This document shows, one piece after another, positions 25,438-33,098 of a DNA stretch of 64,000 nt (within the stretch, counting starts at the first letter, position 1; each line of letters begins with the position of its first letter). Under the pieces are notes generated by a model. That model was given only the letters and a program-made list of their open reading frames with translations, searched no databases and was not told the origin of the DNA. This DNA comes from Streptomyces sp. DH-12. GTDB taxonomy: Bacteria; Actinomycetota; Actinomycetes; Streptomycetales; Streptomycetaceae. The translations under genes were made by a program, and so were the position numbers. Location: contig NZ_PPFB01000001.1 of the NCBI RefSeq assembly GCF_002899455.1, forward strand, positions 1 to 64,000, read 5' to 3'.

Positions 25438-26427
25438 TCAGTCCCCGGCCGGCGGCAGGGTGACGACTGAACGGAACACGCTCTCGCCGTCCTGTTCCCC
25501 GGTGACCAGGACGGATTCCTCGGCGCCGCGCCTCGGGAGGCGGTGCGCCTCGATGAAGCAGGGCCGGTGCAGTTCGGCGTAGCGGCTGAACTCGCCGGTG
25601 ACTTCCGACGGGGGCGCGGTGTACCCGAGGGTGGCGATCGTGGCCTGCCGGGCCGCCTCCAGCAGCATCATCCCGGGCACGTGGTCCACCGGGTGCTCGA
25701 AGAGGACGGGGTGACGGGTGTCGACTCTCAGCTGCCAGTGGCCCCGTCGTCCGGCAGGGGAGAGGACGACGTCGGTCGGTGACGTGCGGCCGACCTCGTG
25801 CGGCGCCACGGGGCTGGTCAGCGGCAGCGGCGGGCCGGCGTCGTCGAGTTGGGGCGCCCGCAGCCGCCGGTAGGCGGCGGGGCTGACGCAGCTCACGGCG
25901 GCGCCGCCGTGAGCCACCATCTCCCCGTCGCGGCGCAGGACGGCCTCGTAGTGCAGGCCGAGGAGTGCTTTGCCGCGTCGTTTCACGCCATGGCAGGTCA
26001 CGGCGAGGTCGATGTCGGCCGGGGCGGTCCGCACGGCGAGCGGGCCCGGCAAGGTGGAGACCGAGAGGTTCCACATGACGAACTGGTGGCCGAACGGCAC
26101 CTCGTACTCGGCGTGGAGGAGCAGACTCCCCGCCTGGCGGATGGTCTCTGCCGCGATCAAAGGGTCATGGCAGCCGTTCACGTCGGCGAAGAATCTGTGA
26201 AGCCGGGGCCATCTGGCCGTCAGGCCGAAGCTGTCGTCGCCTCTGCGGTCCCAGCCGGTGAGCATCACCTCGGCGGGATTGTGCCGGTGGACGAGCTCCT
26301 TCGGGACGGTGGAGCCCGGTGGCTGCGGAGGGCGCCGGGCGAGGAGGGTGCCGGTTCCCGCTCCGGAAGCGGGTGGGGCTTTCGTGACGCGGGGCGGGTG
26401 GTTCACGTGAAAGGTGGGCGCGGACAT
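25438..26427 (-). CDS. AfsA-family gamma-butyrolactone synthase
   Basis: The product has 329 residues from the ATG at 26427, behind GGGGGAG. Two hotdog domains are visible. The first has KELVHRHNPAEVMLTGW and then FFADVNGCHDPLIAAETIRQ. The second has LFEHPVDHVPGMMLLEAARQ. The length is that of AfsA and ScbA. The enzyme would transfer a beta-ketoacyl chain to dihydroxyacetone phosphate, committing it to an A-factor-like signal. The reductase and phosphatase of the known pathway are not adjacent. It sits beside an ArpA/ScbR-type receptor, and an ARE-like site about 65 bp upstream suggests receptor control. Confidence 0.92.
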   Translation of the reverse strand: MSAPTFHVNHPPRVTKAPPASGAGTGTLLARRPPQPPGSTVPKELVHRHNPAEVMLTGWDRRGDDSFGLTARWPRLHRFFADVNGCHDPLIAAETIRQAGSLLLHAEYEVPFGHQFVMWNLSVSTLPGPLAVRTAPADIDLAVTCHGVKRRGKALLGLHYEAVLRRDGEMVAHGGAAVSCVSPAAYRRLRAPQLDDAGPPLPLTSPVAPHEVGRTSPTDVVLSPAGRRGHWQLRVDTRHPVLFEHPVDHVPGMMLLEAARQATIATLGYTAPPSEVTGEFSRYAELHRPCFIEAHRLPRRGAEESVLVTGEQDGESVFRSVVTLPPAGD

Positions 26428-26490
26428 GACTCCCCCGGTTGGTGGACTGGCTGGGACTTGTCGCGAAGGCCGTGCTCCATCCCTCGGAAA

Positions 26491-26514
26491 GATACATACC
26501 ACCCGGTTTAATTA
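26491..26514. promoter_or_regulatory. ARE-like site upstream of the AfsA gene
   Basis: GATACATACC and ACCCGGTTTAATTA form paired half-sites of the receptor-binding type, about 65 bp upstream of the synthase start codon. The region is unusually AT-rich for this DNA. Confidence 0.6.
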
Positions 26515-26772
26515 CTAGGTTCTCCGGTGCCTCTGAGGGGCCGAGAAGCGGAGCGACCGCCTCCATGCGGAGGGGGCGTCTGTCAGGAAAGGGCAAACTT
26601 CCCACTTTTCGGCGCCCTGTGGTCGAAGGTGAGGGAACGCCGGGCGGACGGCGGGGGAACATCCGAGGCGGGCGTCCGCCGGGTTGCAGGTCTCTCCAGT
26701 GGTTCCTTAGCGGCTCTCGACCGGCCGGGCCGACCGTTTCCCCAGGACCTACCGGGTGAGGGGGGCAGTGGG

Positions 26773-26958
26773 GTGGAGGGTGGAGAGTCCCTGTTCCGGG
26801 TGGAGAGGGGCGAGGTTCGGGAAGACGAACTGGCCGCTCTGGCCGCGGTGTTGCTCGCCTTGTGCAGGAGTGGCGGCCCGGTAGGGGTGTCATCGGCCGA
26901 AACGCCGCTCTGGTGGAGGCCGACGGGGGGCTATGTGGCCCCCGGCGGCTGGCGCTGA
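26773..26958 (+). CDS. accE: Acyl-CoA carboxylase epsilon subunit
   Basis: The small protein of 61 residues starts at the GTG at 26773, 7 bp after AGGGGGG. The N-terminal half, with FRVERGEVREDELAALAAVL, and the C-terminal WRPTGGYVAPGGWR are the two conserved parts of AccE/PccE epsilon subunits of actinobacterial acyl-CoA carboxylases. These small proteins stabilise the alpha-beta complex and raise its activity. The beta subunit gene begins about 110 bp downstream, with an ARE-like palindrome between the two. In chromosomal loci epsilon usually follows beta, so this order is unusual. The biotin-carrying alpha subunit is not encoded in the window. Confidence 0.75.
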   Translation: MEGGESLFRVERGEVREDELAALAAVLLALCRSGGPVGVSSAETPLWWRPTGGYVAPGGWR

Positions 26959-26978
26959 GCAGAGCTTTCCAGCTCAGC

Positions 26979-27008
26979 ACAAGAAACCGCGTGTGCGGTT
27001 TGTTATTC
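26979..27008. promoter_or_regulatory. ARE-like palindrome upstream of the carboxylase beta gene
   Basis: AAACCGC at 26984 and GCGGTTT ending at 27001 are perfect complements around GTGT, within ACAAGAAACCGC...GCGGTTTGTTATT. It is the clearest ARE-like site in the window, 58 bp before the ATG. Confidence 0.7.
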
Positions 27009-27065
27009 TGCTGGCGGTGGGCTCGAGGTGGGACTTCCTCGGCCTTGTCCCAGGAAGGGACTGAC

Positions 27066-28658
27066 ATGGCAATGACCTGTGCCTCGGTGTCGACCGAGTC
27101 GAGGCCGAGCGGCGTCCGTGGCCGCGTGGCCGAGCTCCGTGCCCTGCGCGAGCGGGCCGAGCGGGGCCCGAGTGAAAAGGCGACCCGGGCGCAGCACGCC
27201 AAGGGGAAGCTGACCGCGCGGGAGCGCATCGAACTGCTGCTGGACGCGGGGTCGTTCCGTGAGGTGGAGCAGTTGCGCCGGCACCGGGCGACCGGCTTCG
27301 GTCTGGAGGAGAAGAAGCCGTACACCGACGGTGTGGTCACCGGCTGGGGGACGGTGGAGGGGCGGACGGTCTTCGTCTACGCCCATGACTTCCGGATCTT
27401 CGGCGGTGCGCTGGGCGAGGCGCACGCCACGAAGATCCACAAGATCATGGACATGGCCATCGCGGCCGGTGCGCCGCTGGTGTCGCTCAACGACGGTGCG
27501 GGCGCCCGGATCCAGGAGGGCGTGTCCGCGCTCGCGGGGTACGGCGGGATCTTCCAGCGCAACACCAAGGCCTCGGGTGTCATCCCGCAGATCAGTGTGA
27601 TGCTGGGCCCGTGCGCGGGCGGTGCGGCCTACAGCCCCGCCCTGACGGACTTCGTGTTCATGGTCCGTGAGACCTCGCAGATGTTCATCACCGGACCCGA
27701 CGTGGTCAAGGCGGTGACCGGTGAGGAGATCACGCAGAACGGCCTGGGCGGCGCGGACGTGCACGCCGAGACGTCCGGCGTGTGCCACTTCGCCTACGAC
27801 GACGAGGAGACCTGCCTCGCCGAGGTCCGCTACCTCCTCTCCCTGCTCCCGCGGAACAACCGGGAGAACCCGCCCCGCGTGCCCTGCGGCGACCCGGTGG
27901 ACCGTCGCGGCGACACGCTCCTCGATCTCGTCCCCGTGGAGGGGAACCGCCCGTACGACATGGCGAAGGTGATCGAGGAGGTCGTCGACGACGGCGAGTA
28001 CCTCGAGGTCCACGAGCGGTGGGCGCGGAACATCATCTGCGCGCTCGCGCGGATGGACGGCCAGGTCGTCGGCATCGTCGCCAACCAGCCGCAGGCCCTG
28101 GCCGGCGTCCTGGACATCGAGGCCTCGGAGAAGGCCGCCCGCTTCGTGCAGATGTGCGACGCGTTCAACATCCCGATCCTGACCTTCCTGGACGTGCCCG
28201 GCTTCCTGCCGGGCGTGGACCAGGAGCACGGCGGCATCATCCGCCACGGCGCGAAGCTGCTGTACGCGTACTGCAACGCCACCGTGCCGCGGATCTCGCT
28301 GATCCTGCGCAAGGCGTACGGCGGCGCGTACATCGTCATGGACAGCCAGTCCATCGGCGCCGACCTCACCTACGCCTGGCCGACGAACGAGATCGCGGTG
28401 ATGGGCGCGGAGGGCGCGGCGAACGTCATCTTCCGCCGTCAGATCGCCGAGGCCGAGGACCCCGAGGCCATGCGGGCCCGCATGGTCAAGGAGTACAGGT
28501 CCGAGCTGATGCACCCGTACTACGCGGCCGAGCGCGGCCTCGTCGACGACGTCATCGACCCCGTCGAGACCCGCGAGGTGCTCATCGGGTCCCTGGCGAT
28601 GCTCCGCACCAAGCACGCCGACCTGCCCTCCCGCAAGCACGGCAATCCACCCCAGTAA
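27066..28658 (+). CDS. accB: Acyl-CoA carboxylase carboxyltransferase (beta) subunit
   Basis: The product has 530 residues, full length for AccB/PccB, with the ATG behind GGAAGGGA. Both crotonase-like domains are intact, with SLNDGAGARIQEG and GPCAGGAAYSPALTDF in the first and LRKAYGGAYIVMDSQSIGAD in the second. At the position that is aspartate in propionyl-specific PccB (Asp422) it has isoleucine, as in AccB, which also accepts acetyl-CoA. It therefore probably makes malonyl-CoA, and possibly methylmalonyl-CoA, for the polyketide synthase, whose ATs here look malonyl-specific. The epsilon gene is upstream and an ARE-like site precedes it, so precursor supply appears tied to the autoregulator. 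Confidence 0.92.
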   Translation: MAMTCASVSTESRPSGVRGRVAELRALRERAERGPSEKATRAQHAKGKLTARERIELLLDAGSFREVEQLRRHRATGFGLEEKKPYTDGVVTGWGTVEGRTVFVYAHDFRIFGGALGEAHATKIHKIMDMAIAAGAPLVSLNDGAGARIQEGVSALAGYGGIFQRNTKASGVIPQISVMLGPCAGGAAYSPALTDFVFMVRETSQMFITGPDVVKAVTGEEITQNGLGGADVHAETSGVCHFAYDDEETCLAEVRYLLSLLPRNNRENPPRVPCGDPVDRRGDTLLDLVPVEGNRPYDMAKVIEEVVDDGEYLEVHERWARNIICALARMDGQVVGIVANQPQALAGVLDIEASEKAARFVQMCDAFNIPILTFLDVPGFLPGVDQEHGGIIRHGAKLLYAYCNATVPRISLILRKAYGGAYIVMDSQSIGADLTYAWPTNEIAVMGAEGAANVIFRRQIAEAEDPEAMRARMVKEYRSELMHPYYAAERGLVDDVIDPVETREVLIGSLAMLRTKHADLPSRKHGNPPQ

Positions 28659-28726
28659 GCAACGGAACAGGGGGTGGCGCGGTCACGAGCAATGCCGCCC
28701 GCGGCCCCTCCGCCAGGAGGCACATG

Positions 28727-29350
28727 ATGGTCAAGCAGGAGAGAGCGGCCCGCACTCGACGGGCGCTGGTGCGGGCCGCGGCCGAGGTGTTCGCCTCGGA
28801 GGGGTTCGCACTCGCCTCGCTCTCCGCGATCAGTCACCGTGCCGGGGTGAGCAACGGCGCCCTCCATTTTCATTTTGAGAACAAGAAGGCGCTGGCCGAC
28901 GCGGTCCAGCAGGAGGCGGCGGCCTCGGTGGCCCGGATGACCGACCTCGCCGAGACCACGGGCGACGCCCTTCAGGCGCTGGTGAACGCCACGTACGGTC
29001 TGATGGGCCGGATCGCCGACGACAGCGTGGTGCGGGCCGGTTTCGAGCTGTGCGCCGACCCGTCGCGGGGCCGCGACGGGGAGTTGCGGCGGCAGTGGCG
29101 GGAGTGGATCGAGAACACGCTGGCGCGGGCCGAGCGGGAGGGGCTGCTGGCCGAAGGGGTCTCCTCCGAGCGGCTGGCGCCGGCCGTCGTGGCGGCCATG
29201 GTGGGGTTCGAGGTGCTGGGGGCCCGCGATCCGCAGTGGCTCTCGGAGGGGCGGGTGGCCTGCTTCTGGGAACTGGTGCTGCCTCGGATGGCCGCAGAGG
29301 GCGACGCGACGAGACTGCTCGCCGGGGAGGCGGCCGAGCGATCCGGCTGA
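28727..29350 (+). CDS. Second gamma-butyrolactone receptor homologue (TetR family)
   Basis: The product has 207 residues from the second of two tandem ATGs, 6 bp after AGGAGG. The N-terminus VKQERAARTRRALVRAAAEV and the segment AISHRAGVSNGALHFHFENK match the ArpA/ScbR family. The ligand half is diverged, as in pseudo-receptors such as ScbR2, which bind antibiotics or do not bind butyrolactones. It is shorter than the receptor at 24.5-25.2 kb. It follows the carboxylase gene by 68 bp, possibly on the same transcript, and precedes the SARP gene, which pseudo-receptors often control. A hairpin terminator follows. Confidence 0.88.
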   Translation: MVKQERAARTRRALVRAAAEVFASEGFALASLSAISHRAGVSNGALHFHFENKKALADAVQQEAAASVARMTDLAETTGDALQALVNATYGLMGRIADDSVVRAGFELCADPSRGRDGELRRQWREWIENTLARAEREGLLAEGVSSERLAPAVVAAMVGFEVLGARDPQWLSEGRVACFWELVLPRMAAEGDATRLLAGEAAERSG

Positions 29351-29394
29351 GGCGCGGCAGCGGCGGTACGACGGAGGCCCGGCGGGCGACGCCA

Positions 29395-29431
29395 CAGCAC
29401 GGCAGGTCTGAAGACCGGTCGTGCTGTTTTT
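29395..29431 (+). terminator. Intrinsic terminator after the second receptor gene
   Basis: CAGCACGGCAGGTCT and AGACCGGTCGTGCTG form a stem with two mismatches, followed by a run of five T. Confidence 0.75.
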
Positions 29432-29548
29432 CCGTGCGCGGGTGGGGTCCGGGCCCGCTCGCCGGGGTCGGTGCGGGGTGCCGCGTCTTCTGGGGGAGGC
29501 ATCTTCGGATGCTGGAACCGCAGGTGAGGACGGGTCGGAGCGGGACGA

Positions 29549-29600
29549 ATAAAACAGCGCGGACGGTTTTATATTGACAAACCAACCGCGCTGTTTTTTA
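29549..29600. promoter_or_regulatory. Double ARE-like operator upstream of the first SARP gene
   Basis: AAAACAGCGCGG at 29551-29562 is the exact complement of CCGCGCTGTTTT at 29586-29597. The left half with the following ACGGTTTTATA forms one ARE-like palindrome. TTGACAAACCAACC with the right half forms a second. A TTGACA promoter box lies between them, so a bound receptor would block transcription of the SARP gene about 80 bp downstream. Confidence 0.65.
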
Positions 29601-29677
29601 CTCGGAGTGCCCAGGAGCACTCGGGTTGCCAGGGCCGGTGAACCGATCACTGACGCGTGCATAGGGGGAGAGACGCC

Positions 29678-30520
29678 ATGGACATCTCTGTACTGGGCGG
29701 ACTGTGCGTCCGCGAGAACGGGGTCTCGATCACGCCGACGGCGCCGAAGCCGCGTCAGGTCCTGGCCATGCTGGCGTTCCGCGCCGACCAGGTCGTCTCC
29801 GTGGCGACCCTCACCGAGGAGCTCTGGGGCGCCCAGCCGCCGCGCAGCGCCCGCGCCACCCTCCAGACCTACGTGCTGCAACTGCGCGAGCTGATCGGCG
29901 CGGCCCTGCAACGGGACCCGGCGGACGCACCTCCCCGCTCGGCCAAGGACGTCCTCGTCACCATGCCGGGCGGCTACCTGCTCAACACCTCCGGCGGCCA
30001 GTGCGACGTCCGCGAGTTCGAGCTGCTGGCCGGCACCGGATACCGCGCCATGGACGCCGGTGACTTCCCCGCCGCCGCTCGCCACCTGCGCGGCGCCCTC
30101 TCCCTGTGGAGCGGCGCCGCCCTCGCCGACGTGCAGACCGGCGCCCTGCTCTCGATGGAGGTGCGGCGACTGGAGGAGACCCGGCTCTGCGCCCTCGATC
30201 AGCGCATCGACGCCGACCTCCGGCTGGGGCGCCACCGTGAACTCCTGGGAGAGCTGTCCGTCCTGGTCAGCCGGTACCCCACGCACGAGACCCTGCACGG
30301 CCAGTTCATGCTGGCGCTGCACCGCTCCGGCCGGCGCACCGAGGCTTTGGAGACCTACCAGCGCCTGCGCCGGGCCCTCGTCCGCGAGCTGGGACTGGAG
30401 CCCTCGGCAGCGCTGCGGCGGCTGCAGCGGTCCGTCCTGATGGCCGGACCCGAGACGGCCGCCGCCCAGGACGCCGCGGCCGCCGCCCACGGCGCGGACC
30501 GAGCGGTCCGGGTGGGCTGA
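29678..30520 (+). CDS. SARP-family transcriptional activator 1
   Basis: The product has 280 residues, the size of ActII-ORF4 and DnrI, with the ATG after GGGGGAGAG. The N-terminal OmpR-type winged helix includes KPRQVLAMLAFRADQVVSV, ELWGAQPPRSARATLQTYVL and MPGGYLL. The bacterial transcriptional activation domain follows with LRLGRHRELLGELSVLVSRY. SARPs activate antibiotic genes by binding heptamers repeated every 11 bp near -35 regions. Such arrays are present downstream in this cluster. The double ARE-like operator in its promoter links it to the butyrolactone receptor. Confidence 0.92.
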   Translation: MDISVLGGLCVRENGVSITPTAPKPRQVLAMLAFRADQVVSVATLTEELWGAQPPRSARATLQTYVLQLRELIGAALQRDPADAPPRSAKDVLVTMPGGYLLNTSGGQCDVREFELLAGTGYRAMDAGDFPAAARHLRGALSLWSGAALADVQTGALLSMEVRRLEETRLCALDQRIDADLRLGRHRELLGELSVLVSRYPTHETLHGQFMLALHRSGRRTEALETYQRLRRALVRELGLEPSAALRRLQRSVLMAGPETAAAQDAAAAAHGADRAVRVG

Positions 30521-30654
30521 CGGCACGGCGGCCGCCGCCCCCGGCCGGTCGCGCCCCCGGCCGGTCGCGCCCCCGGCGGCCCCGGTGCCCCGACAGCGCC
30601 TACGACGACCCGGTCCCACCGGCCGTCCGGACGAACCTCCTTGGAGCAGCCTCC

Positions 30655-31356
30655 ATGTCCAGTGACCTCCAGCCCTTCGCCCCGGCGGCGCCCTCCGCGC
30701 CCCAGGCCGACCCCCTGACCGACGTCGTCGACGTGCTCGCCGGCATCCTCATGCTCGAACCGGAGCAGATCGACGCCCGGCAGTCGTTCCGCTTTCTGGG
30801 GCTCGGCTCGCTGCAGGCCGTGGAGTTCGTGGCGAGCGTCAACGCCCGCTGCGGCACCGACGTCAAGGCGCCCGCTCTCTTCGACCACGCGACCCCCGCC
30901 GCCTTCGCCCGGCACATCGCCCGCGAACTGCACCCCGAGCGGGCCGCCCCGCTGCCCGGGCCGACCGGGGGCGCCCCCGCCCGGGGCCGCACCGTGTCCG
31001 TGCCGCCTCCGGCCGGACGGCGGGCCGGGAGCGAGGTGCTGGGCGTCCTGCGGGAAGAGCTCGCGCGGCTGGTGCGCTGCGACCCCTGGGAGGTCGACCC
31101 CAACGCCTCGTTCGCCGCGATGGGCCTCGACTCCGTCCTCGCCTCGGAGTTCGTGGCGACCGTCAACCGAATCTACGGGACCGGCGAGCACGCCTCCGTC
31201 CTCGGCACCCATCCGACCCTCGCCGCCCTGGCCGCGCACGTCGCCGCGCTCACGGCCGAGCCCGAGCCGATGGACGCCGGGGTGCTGCTGGACGCGGTCC
31301 GCGACAACCTGCTCACCATCGACCAGGCCCTCGCCCTGCTGCCGCGACGAGGCTGA
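30655..31356 (+). CDS. Tandem acyl carrier protein (two ACP domains)
   Basis: The product has 233 residues with two carrier domains joined by a proline- and glycine-rich linker. The second has a normal attachment site, MGLDSVLASEF (Ser160). The first has LGLGSLQAVEF (Ser52), where glycine replaces the usual aspartate before serine. Helix II and the flanking leucines suggest both can be phosphopantetheinylated. Free-standing tandem ACPs are unusual in type I polyketide clusters and often increase flux or shuttle side-chain building blocks. Two phosphopantetheinyl transferases and a C-C-hydrolase protein are encoded just downstream and are likely partners. Confidence 0.85.
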   Translation: MSSDLQPFAPAAPSAPQADPLTDVVDVLAGILMLEPEQIDARQSFRFLGLGSLQAVEFVASVNARCGTDVKAPALFDHATPAAFARHIARELHPERAAPLPGPTGGAPARGRTVSVPPPAGRRAGSEVLGVLREELARLVRCDPWEVDPNASFAAMGLDSVLASEFVATVNRIYGTGEHASVLGTHPTLAALAAHVAALTAEPEPMDAGVLLDAVRDNLLTIDQALALLPRRG

Positions 31357-31370
31357 GGCGGAACCGGACC

Positions 31371-32000
31371 ATGGACGTACGAGAGACGGACCCGCCGACG
31401 ACGGGGCCCGCGCCGGTGCCCGTCGGCCTGCGGGGGGCGCGGGAGTCCGCCCGCCGCCGGACGGGGGCCGCCGCCGGCGACACCGCCCTGACCACGGCCG
31501 TCCCGCGACTGCGGCACGGCCGGACCGCGCCCGTACCCGAGAGCTCCGCCGCCCGCCGCGGGCAGCGGCCGCGGCACGCCCTCGTCGCGCTCGCCCCGGA
31601 CACCGGTGACGGCCACGGCGCCAGGGCGAGGGCCGGCACCCTCCTCGACGTCTCCGCCCCGCCGGAGAGCCCCGCGGCCGCCGCGCGCCCCGGCGCACCG
31701 GCCGCGGACCGCGCCGGGCGCACCCGCGCCATGCCGCTGTCCGCTCCCACCCCGCGGCACCCGGCCGCCGGAGCGCGGCGTCCGCTGACCCGGCCCGACG
31801 AGGCCGGTCCCGCCCTCGCCCGCCTCACCGTGCTCCGGCGGGGCGGCCACGCCGAGCGGTGCACCGCCCGGTGGCTCCCGGGGGTCCCGGCGGACCGGTC
31901 GGCACCGGAGGCCGGGGACGGCCGCCGGGCCACCGCGCCGGCGCTGCCCTCCTCGGTGTCCTTGCGCCGGCGGCGGGGCGAGGGGGAGCGGGAAGGATGA
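31371..32000 (+). CDS. Hypothetical arginine-, proline- and alanine-rich protein
   Basis: The open frame encodes 209 residues starting 14 bp after the tandem ACP gene, with a purine-rich GAGGCGGAA upstream of the ATG. Its TGA overlaps the ATG of the phosphopantetheinyl transferase gene, which supports real translation. The sequence is disordered and basic, with no motif I recognise, and composition is strongly biased to Arg, Ala and Pro. It could be a degraded gene kept open by high GC content, or a disordered accessory protein. Confidence 0.45.
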   Translation: MDVRETDPPTTGPAPVPVGLRGARESARRRTGAAAGDTALTTAVPRLRHGRTAPVPESSAARRGQRPRHALVALAPDTGDGHGARARAGTLLDVSAPPESPAAAARPGAPAADRAGRTRAMPLSAPTPRHPAAGARRPLTRPDEAGPALARLTVLRRGGHAERCTARWLPGVPADRSAPEAGDGRRATAPALPSSVSLRRRRGEGEREG

Positions 32001-32806
32001 CCGCTGCCGTGGAGCCCGCGGCGCCGGTCACCTTGTGGTTCTGCCCCAACGACCAGCTCGCGCCCGGCCTGGCCACCACTCTCGCCGCCCAGTGGCTGGA
32101 CGAGCAGGAGCGGGAGAGCGCCGGGCAGTTCCTCTTCGAGCGCGACCGCCGCCAGTACGTCGTCTCGCACGTCATGGTGCGGCGGGTGCTGGCGCTGGAG
32201 AGCGGCATCCCCGAGAGCGAGGCCGTCATCTGGCGCTCCTCGCGCGGGCGGCCTTTCCTCCAGAAACCGGCCGGCGGGCTGCCGCGCGGCGGACGCGAAC
32301 TCGACTTCAACCTCTCGCACGCGGGCGGCCACAACCTGCTCGGCGTGGTGCGCCGTCACCGCATCGGCGTGGACGTCGAGCGGCTCGACCGGGGGGAACA
32401 GGGCCTCGACGGAGTCGTCCACGCCTTCGCCGCCGAGGAGCGGGACTGGGTCGCCCAGGCACCGCCCGGCCGCGCCCGCGACGTGCGGGTCCTGCGGCTG
32501 TGGACGCTGAAGGAGGCCTACTCCAAGGCGCGCGGACTGGGGCTGGGGCTCTCCTTCGACAGCTTCTCCTTCCAGCTGGACGAGGACCGCGGCGTGCGCG
32601 GTTTCCGGCCACCGGACGACGACCTCTCCCAGCGATGGCGGTTCGTCGAACTGGAGCCGGTGCCCGGGGTCCTGGCCGCCGTCGCCCTCATGGCGGGCGA
32701 GGACGAGACGCCTGTCCTCGAACTGCACCACGGCTTCCCGTGGGCCAGGTCGTCCCCGAGGACCCTGACCGTCCCGTGCGCCGCCCCGCTGCCGGGGGCC
32801 TTCTGA
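31997..32806 (+). CDS. Sfp-type 4'-phosphopantetheinyl transferase 1
   Basis: The product has 269 residues. The two family signatures are present: LSHAGGHNLLGVVRRHRIGV followed by DVE, which supplies the magnesium ligands, and LRLWTLKEAYSKARGLGLGL with the catalytic glutamate and lysine. Length and motif spacing match the two-lobed Sfp/Svp group. These enzymes load carrier proteins of polyketide and nonribosomal synthases with phosphopantetheine from CoA. The ATG overlaps the upstream frame as ATGA. The likely substrates are the tandem ACP and the PKS carrier domains. A second homologue lies 1.6 kb further on. Confidence 0.9.
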   Translation: MTAAVEPAAPVTLWFCPNDQLAPGLATTLAAQWLDEQERESAGQFLFERDRRQYVVSHVMVRRVLALESGIPESEAVIWRSSRGRPFLQKPAGGLPRGGRELDFNLSHAGGHNLLGVVRRHRIGVDVERLDRGEQGLDGVVHAFAAEERDWVAQAPPGRARDVRVLRLWTLKEAYSKARGLGLGLSFDSFSFQLDEDRGVRGFRPPDDDLSQRWRFVELEPVPGVLAAVALMAGEDETPVLELHHGFPWARSSPRTLTVPCAAPLPGAF

Positions 32807-32847
32807 CGGGAGGCCCGCCGGTCCGCCGGCGGGCGCCCGGGGCCCTC

Positions 32848-32880
32848 TCGAGCCGTTCTCGACGCTCCCTCCAGCGCTCC
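32848..32880 (+). promoter_or_regulatory. SARP-type 11-bp phased repeats, array A
   Basis: Heptamers TCGAGCC, TCGACGC and TCCAGCG start at 32848, 32859 and 32870, exactly 11 bp apart. Eight bases after the last comes GACGGT, a possible -10 element. This spacing is that reported for SARP targets. The array precedes the small ORF and the aromatase/cyclase gene. Confidence 0.6.
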
Positions 32881-32924
32881 GGCCGACGGTGCTTGTACCG
32901 ACGAGCCGCAGGGGAGCAACCGCC

Positions 32925-33098
32925 ATGGTGATCGCCGTCGCAACACCCGGGCACGGGGGCTCGTTCGCGCCCGCGCCGCCGGTACCCCCGTTTCCCCCGG
33001 TCGTCGGCGGACCGCCGGACCGAAGGAACCGAGGACGGGAGCGCACGCTCCCGCGCGCGTACCGACGAGCCGGAGGAGAGAGCCGCCATGGCGGGTGA
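32925..33098 (+). CDS. Possible small proline/glycine-rich peptide
   Basis: The ATG at 32925 follows CAGGGGAGC and opens a 57-residue frame. It overlaps the start of the aromatase/cyclase gene by 11 bp. The peptide has no recognisable motif. Its translation-initiation region is nearly the same as that of the next gene (CCGACGAGCC, purine run, GCCGCCATGG), as if duplicated. It may be a leader peptide that couples translation, or a decoy start left by duplication. Confidence 0.35.
   Translation: MVIAVATPGHGGSFAPAPPVPPFPPVVGGPPDRRNRGRERTLPRAYRRAGGESRHGG

Noticed and set aside
30537..30575. Short direct repeat of CCCCCGGCCGGTCGCG between SARP 1 and the tandem ACP
   Set aside because: Only two units in GC-saturated spacer DNA and no phased pattern; treated as low complexity.
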